From the NCBI GenBank assembly GCA_905132765.1, contig CAJHQP010002803.1, positions 1 through 64,000 of the forward strand: a DNA stretch of 64,000 bases. The letters are read 5' to 3'. Position numbers and translations under genes: made by a program. Source of the DNA: Moricandia arvensis. Taxonomy: Eukaryota > Streptophyta > Magnoliopsida > Brassicales > Brassicaceae. The notes under the pieces were generated by a model, which saw only the letters and a list, made by a program, of their open reading frames with translations, was not told where the DNA came from and ran no database searches. Of this stretch, positions 59,935 to 64,000 are shown one piece after another; within the stretch, counting starts at the first letter, position 1, and each line of letters begins with the position of its first letter.

Positions 59935-60960
59935 TCAAATATATAAACCAATAACCGTTTGCTTACAAAATGTCTTTGAAACAAGCAAAATAAAGTCTGA
60001 GGATACTAACTCACTTAGAAAAATCTCCACATCTGAGTTTTGGGAGATTTTCTCAGGGCAAAGGCTCTTGTGAATCTCCAAGGCGAGACAAGTACAAGTA
60101 AGCATCAGTTCCTGCAAATTTAAAACAACACAAATCAAAAACTGACTTTTTCTCATTAGTGACTATGTCTGGGCATAAAAACCGAGGACCGAAAACCAAA
60201 CCGGAATCGAACCAAAATCGAATCGAAAATAAAAAATAATCGAATGGTTCCTATATTTCTATAACCGAAAAACTAAAACCGAACCGAAAACGAACCAAAA
60301 ACCGAACGGGTACCCGAATATCCGAATAACTTATACTTCTAAATATTAATTATATTTCGTATTTTAATTAATAAATATTCTACAAAATATTACTTATAAA
60401 CTGAACTACCAAATATTTTTTATCCAAAATATTTTAAATTATATGAGTTGCCCTCAAGAATCGAATGACCCAAATAGTTATATCAAAAATATTAGAATTT
60501 ATCTGAATTACCCAAATTTTAATCCCAAAACCCCAAAAAATCAGTTTTATTACCCAAATGGTTAAAAATAACAGAAAAAACTGAACCGGAACCAAAGTGG
60601 AACCGAAAGTTTATTGGATGTCAGCCGATTCTTATAAGTATTATCTGAACCGAACGAAAATTGAAATAACCGAACAAAACCCGAACCAAATTTCATAAAT
60701 AATCGAATGACTCATATATCTTTTGAACCGAAAAAATCAAAAACCGAAAGAACCGAACCGAAAACCGAACGCCCATGCCTATTAGTAACCTTTAAGTTGA
60801 AGCTGAATGAGATAATCATGTTAAGAGACTTTAAAAAATATGATCTCAAAACATGAATGTATGAAGTATTTGACTCACCGCATCCTTCCATAGATATGAT
60901 TTGCAAATCTCCACCAAAATATCGAGCGGACAAGTGAGTAAAGATCGAGGAAACGTTAGT
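59935..60960 (-). pseudogene. Two-exon gene fragment of unknown family
   Basis: On the minus strand a piece ending at about 60887 reads C-P-L-D-I-L-V-E-I-C-K-S-Y-L-W-K-D-A and meets a GTGAGT donor. After an intron, an acceptor near 60115 opens E-L-M-L-T-C-T-C-L-A-L-E-I-H-K-S and runs to a stop at 59935. Joined phase supports a once-coding pair. The 5' side is cut where the segmental duplication begins (about 60957). The intron contains a hAT-type element. I do not recognise the family. Confidence 0.45.
60164..60781. mobile_element. hAT-type non-autonomous element, 618 bp
   Basis: Left end TATGTCTGGGCAT and right end CGCCCATGCCTA are inverted with changes. Flanks TTAGTGAC (60156-60163) and TTAGTAAC (60782-60789) are an 8-bp duplication with one change. 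The interior is full of AACCGAA words like the element at 57737. Confidence 0.75.
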
Positions 60961-62290
60961 AACCACCTCAAAAATAGTGACAAGTAAAGTTCATCGTTGG
61001 TTATTAGTTATTACTTATTTAAGTGTATCACATGACCAATTCAACTTATAAACAATTCGTAAACCTTAGTAGTTTTGGTACTTTTCTTTAAGAGTGACTA
61101 CGTTCTAATGTGGAACAAGGAAAAAGAGGAACACACTCTAATTTTGAAGTACTAGTATGTCTAATTAACGGTGAAACATAGCAAAAAAAAATTTGTATAC
61201 TTCATTGAGTTATTTCATAACTTCTGTTTTATCATATCTTATCACACATGGATGATCCACCACATCAAATTAAAGGTTTTTCCATGATCATATGTATTTT
61301 TGTATAAGTGTTATTAAAAAAAGGCTATAGTAGCTTAATTAGTGATCATACTAAACTTTTGAAAATTCTACAATCTTGACATTTTTTTTTAAGTTATACA
61401 ATTGTGTGTGGTCAATTATAAATTAGTTGTAAAACGTCTAGTCAAATAGAACATCTATTCGTCGATGAAATGTAGTTCGTGAAGTATTGATGGAAACAAA
61501 AAGCATAAAATACTTTCATTAAAAGGAAAATATTGAGTTTTATAACTTTTATTCAAAAGAAATGATCGATCAATGAAACCAACCAGATAAAACATATAGG
61601 TATTGTTTAGATGCCATGACACTATAGAACACAAATGATTTGTTTCGAGATCATGGCACAGCGTAAGACGTTGAATCAAACTCAGATTGCGTCCATGGGC
61701 GGACGTACGTTGGTAACAACGGGTCACATGCCCCCGGTTCATTTTTTATTTTATTTTCTTCAACTAATTTAATGATAATGGTTAATAATTGACTCAAATC
61801 TTATGATAGTGCCCCAAACTAGTTCAAATTCTATGATGGTGCCCCTTGTTTATAGTTGATTAACAAAGGAATGGCCGAAAACAAACCAAAAAGATGAACT
61901 TTAAAGCTTGAAAATTATTCAATAAAAGATTAAGTGATCCTAACACCTAAGTGCAAAGAATTATTAAGAGATAAATCCAAATCCTAATAACACCAGAAGT
62001 ATAAGAACAGAGATGCTAGTCCTGTTCGAGGCGCTGCATAAGATCATTTATAGCTAACACGAAAGCAACACCAATGGAGACACTAACAAACCCAGCAACG
62101 CATCCCAGAACCACACATTTGCCACCTCCGTTAAAACATCCAGTAATCAAAACAGTCCATGAAATAACCATCAAAGTTTTCCCCACGTAAAATTCCTCAA
62201 GCGGATGTGTTAGCTGGAGGATGACGATGGCACAAGTGATCGCAGACATTGAAAACCACCTCACGTCGAGGTCACTACGGGATGTGAAAG
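60957..62290. repeat. Segmental duplication, copy 2
   Basis: Counterpart of 50608-51810 in the same orientation. It covers the downstream flank and the 3' half of the membrane-protein gene at 62016. It lacks the TIR element of copy 1 and has the sequence starting CCATGGGCGGACG near 61692 that copy 1 lacks. Confidence 0.75.
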
Positions 62291-62567
62291 CAATAACGAA
62301 TGCGGTGATGAAGAGGCACAATGAGCACAACACTTCTAAATGTGGCCCAATCTTGAGGCATCTAGGTGGGGGATTGAAGAAGAGCGTTCGAGCTAGACCA
62401 ATGGCAAGTAAAGATGCGAGAACCACTGCTGCGTATTTGGAGTTTGGGGTCTCTATGAGCGTTCCGTCTTCTCTCTTGGACGGCCAAACATCACCAATCG
62501 AGTTGAAAAGACATATTAGAGAGTACACTCCCAAAACATAGTAAATTACACGGCCAAGTAGAGTGAC
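62016..62567 (-). CDS. Small multi-span membrane protein, 5' end unresolved
   Basis: A minus-strand frame of 183 residues from an acceptor CAG|GTCACT at 62567 to the stop at 62016. It has about five or six hydrophobic spans (L-L-G-R-V-I-Y-Y-V-L-G-V-Y; A-A-V-V-L-A-S-L-L-A-I-G-L; L-C-S-L-C-L-F-I-T-A-F-V-I-A-F; I-T-C-A-I-V-I-L-Q-L; V-L-G-C-V-A-G-F-V-S-V-S-I-G-V-A) and W-P-S-K-R-E in the first loop. I do not recognise the family. No ATG lies in frame before the first span. A candidate first exon (62731-62664, M-S-A-T-L-T-L-T..., donor CAC|GTGAGT) does not fit in phase, so the model is incomplete or the gene is damaged. A decayed relative lies at 51445-51810. Confidence 0.5.
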   Translation of the reverse strand, partial: VTLLGRVIYYVLGVYSLICLFNSIGDVWPSKREDGTLIETPNSKYAAVVLASLLAIGLARTLFFNPPPRCLKIGPHLEVLCSLCLFITAFVIAFTSRSDLDVRWFSMSAITCAIVILQLTHPLEEFYVGKTLMVISWTVLITGCFNGGGKCVVLGCVAGFVSVSIGVAFVLAINDLMQRLEQD

Positions 62568-63902
62568 CTGATTATCTGTCCACTTGATTAAGAAAAACGT
62601 ATACTAAGACAAGATCCCTAATAAAAAAAAATATAGAAAGAAACCCTTGTCAACGAGACTCACGTGGGGAAGAAAAGTGGTCGGGGAGGGAAGGGAACGG
62701 CCACCATCGTCAGTGTTAGGGTTGCTGACATTTTTCAACAAAATAAAGATTATGAAATTAGGTCTCGTAACACTTAAAATAGAGTTATATAGAACAGTTA
62801 AGAGAATATATAAAAATCGAGTATCTTGTTTGTTGTAGATAAAATTATCAAGAGAAATTTATAATCCAATATCTTCGTATTTTAAATTTACATGATTATC
62901 TTTATTTCTCATTTTCCTGAAATAAACAAATTTCTCTGACTAATATCTCCTCCTCGTTCTCTGTAGTCACATAAGCTCCGTATCTTTCTCCAAACCCTTG
63001 GATTCTGAAAGGACACAACTCGTCTCATCCACTTCCTCCGTCCGCTACACCAAGCTTAATGCTGCTCAGTCTCCTTATCTCTCCTCTGCTTCTCTTGAGC
63101 ATCCTGTCCATCACTTCTCCAATGTCATCAGTGAGATATGCGCTTAACTTAGTGAACATCTTCGTTAGGTTAACCTTAAACGCTTCCTTTCCTTTACATA
63201 GATTTGTTTTTGTTAAATACATGATAATTTTCTTTGTTTTACAAGTAGATTGTATGTACCCACCCACATGACTTTAGATGATACAACCGTCTATCATTTT
63301 TATTGGAGATTCAAAAAGCGAAGGCCTGTTTTATGGATGTGTTATTTATATTTTGGATTTCTACCAGCATAGTTCGAAGATATGTATATTATGTTGTTTG
63401 GGTCTATAAGTTATATTGTTTTGGGCTTAGAGTCCATTTTGGTAGAAAACAAAAATATAAATAACACATCCATAAGTAACATATTGTTTGGGTCTATAAG
63501 TTCGACTATATCCAGTGAATAAAAGATTCGGACTTCACATAAATATCAACCTATACAAGAAAGAAAATAAATTACTTCCAAAATCATCATACTGACAGCT
63601 AAAACTTCTATTAATAGTAATACTATACACTGACAACTAAATCTTCAAAACATATATTAATATTAAACTCCCACACGTTATCCATGATAAGAAAAAAATG
63701 AACAATGCAATGCATCATCCCATTACTCAAATAATACAATACGATCCGGTGAGACGAAAAGATATCACTCCACACATGACCCACTTGTATAAAAGATAAG
63801 ACGATTGGGTAACCTTTCGTCTCTCTCTCTCTCACCTCCATATCTTATAACTCCTCCGGCGAGCTGGGCTCCAGTTTTAAACCACCGCCTGAGATTCACG
63901 TA
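62568..63902. other. Gap before the ELO-like gene
   Basis: It holds the unplaced first-exon candidate at 62664-62731, an exon-like plus-strand stretch at about 62970-63130, an inverted-repeat element (63331-63475) and, next to 63903, a TATAAAAG box (about 63784-63791) with a CT-rich leader. Confidence 0.45.
63331..63475. mobile_element. Short inverted-repeat element (MITE-like)
   Basis: Left arm TTATGGATGTGTTATTTATA...TTTCTACCA (to about 63366) and right arm TGGTAGAAAAC...TAAATAACACATCCATAA (from about 63439) are nearly perfect inverted copies of ~36 bp. The phrase TTGTTTGGGTCTATAAGTT occurs inside (63393) and just right of the element (63485). Confidence 0.65.
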
Positions 63903-64000
63903 ATGGCATCACTTCACTCTACCGTCACATACTGGCTCGTGAACCACCCGAACATAGTCAATTTCACGTGGAACGAAGGTGAAACTCTTGGCTCCACCAT
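63903..64000 (+). CDS. ELO/GNS1-SUR4-like fatty acid elongase, 5' part only
   Basis: The ATG at 63903 opens 32 codons before the window ends. The start M-A-S-L-H-S-T-V-T-Y-W-L-V-N-H-P and F-T-W-N-E-G-E-T-L-G-S-T is the N-terminal pattern of plant ELO-like (HOS3-type) proteins, which are membrane proteins of the endoplasmic reticulum linked to very-long-chain fatty acid elongation. A TATA box lies ~115 bp upstream. It fits At3g06460/At3g06470 in order (memory). The catalytic H-x-x-H-H box is outside the window. Confidence 0.85.
   Translation, partial: MASLHSTVTYWLVNHPNIVNFTWNEGETLGST

Noticed and set aside
61692..61860. Possible further hAT MITE starting CCATGGGCGGACG
   Set aside because: Only the left end resembles the element at 46606; no right end or target duplication seen.

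Overview
This is nuclear DNA of a flowering plant of the mustard family (Brassicaceae). The genes carry many short GT-AG introns in AT-rich DNA, and the spliced products read as close relatives of Arabidopsis proteins. From memory, their order follows Arabidopsis chromosome 3 around At3g06330 to At3g06470: RING-CH protein, DnaJ protein, dehydroquinate dehydratase/shikimate dehydrogenase (here only a relic), NHX4, TLP9, CASPL1D2, CHR11, C3H34, ATG8H, EMB2750-type PPR, and an ELO-like gene cut by the right edge. Missing neighbours, one decayed essential gene and the many transposons suit a genome that has been duplicated and fractionated, such as Brassica or Raphanus. The species call is inference.

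Layout. 1-1.9 kb: a two-unit cystatin-related gene (+). 5.0-7.6 kb: membrane RING-CH E3 ligase (+). 8.0 kb: degenerate tRNA-Pro (-). 8.4-10.3 kb: DnaJ/DUF3444 protein (-). 11-14 kb: solo LTR, a Helitron end, the MEE32 relic and a hAT MITE. 14.4-17.6 kb: NHX4 (-). 20-22 kb: a complete Helitron with a triplicated 5' part. 23.5-25.7 kb: TLP9 (+). 26.1-29.8 kb: Agenet/DUF724 protein (-), which I do not recall in the Arabidopsis order. 31.3-32.5 kb: CASPL1D2 (-). 34.9-40.2 kb: CHR11 (+). 40.6-42.5 kb: C3H34 (-). 47.5-48.5 kb: ATG8H (-). 48.9-50.4 kb: PPR protein (-). 50.5-63.9 kb is accessory: an orphan membrane/coiled-coil gene, a family of multi-span membrane proteins with one relic copy, a gene fragment, and hAT, Harbinger and other elements. 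63.9 kb: start of an ELO-like elongase gene (+).

The conserved genes do separate housekeeping jobs: ion/proton antiport, chromatin remodelling, autophagy, RNA binding, organelle RNA processing and fatty acid elongation. They form no operon-like system. I found no convincing new multi-gene system. The most interesting signals are structural: duplicated splice sites in two genes, an exon-module duplication in the DUF724 gene, a segmental duplication (50.6-51.8 and 61.0-62.3 kb), and several transposons with clean target-site duplications. All exon models come from splice signals and reading-frame continuity only.
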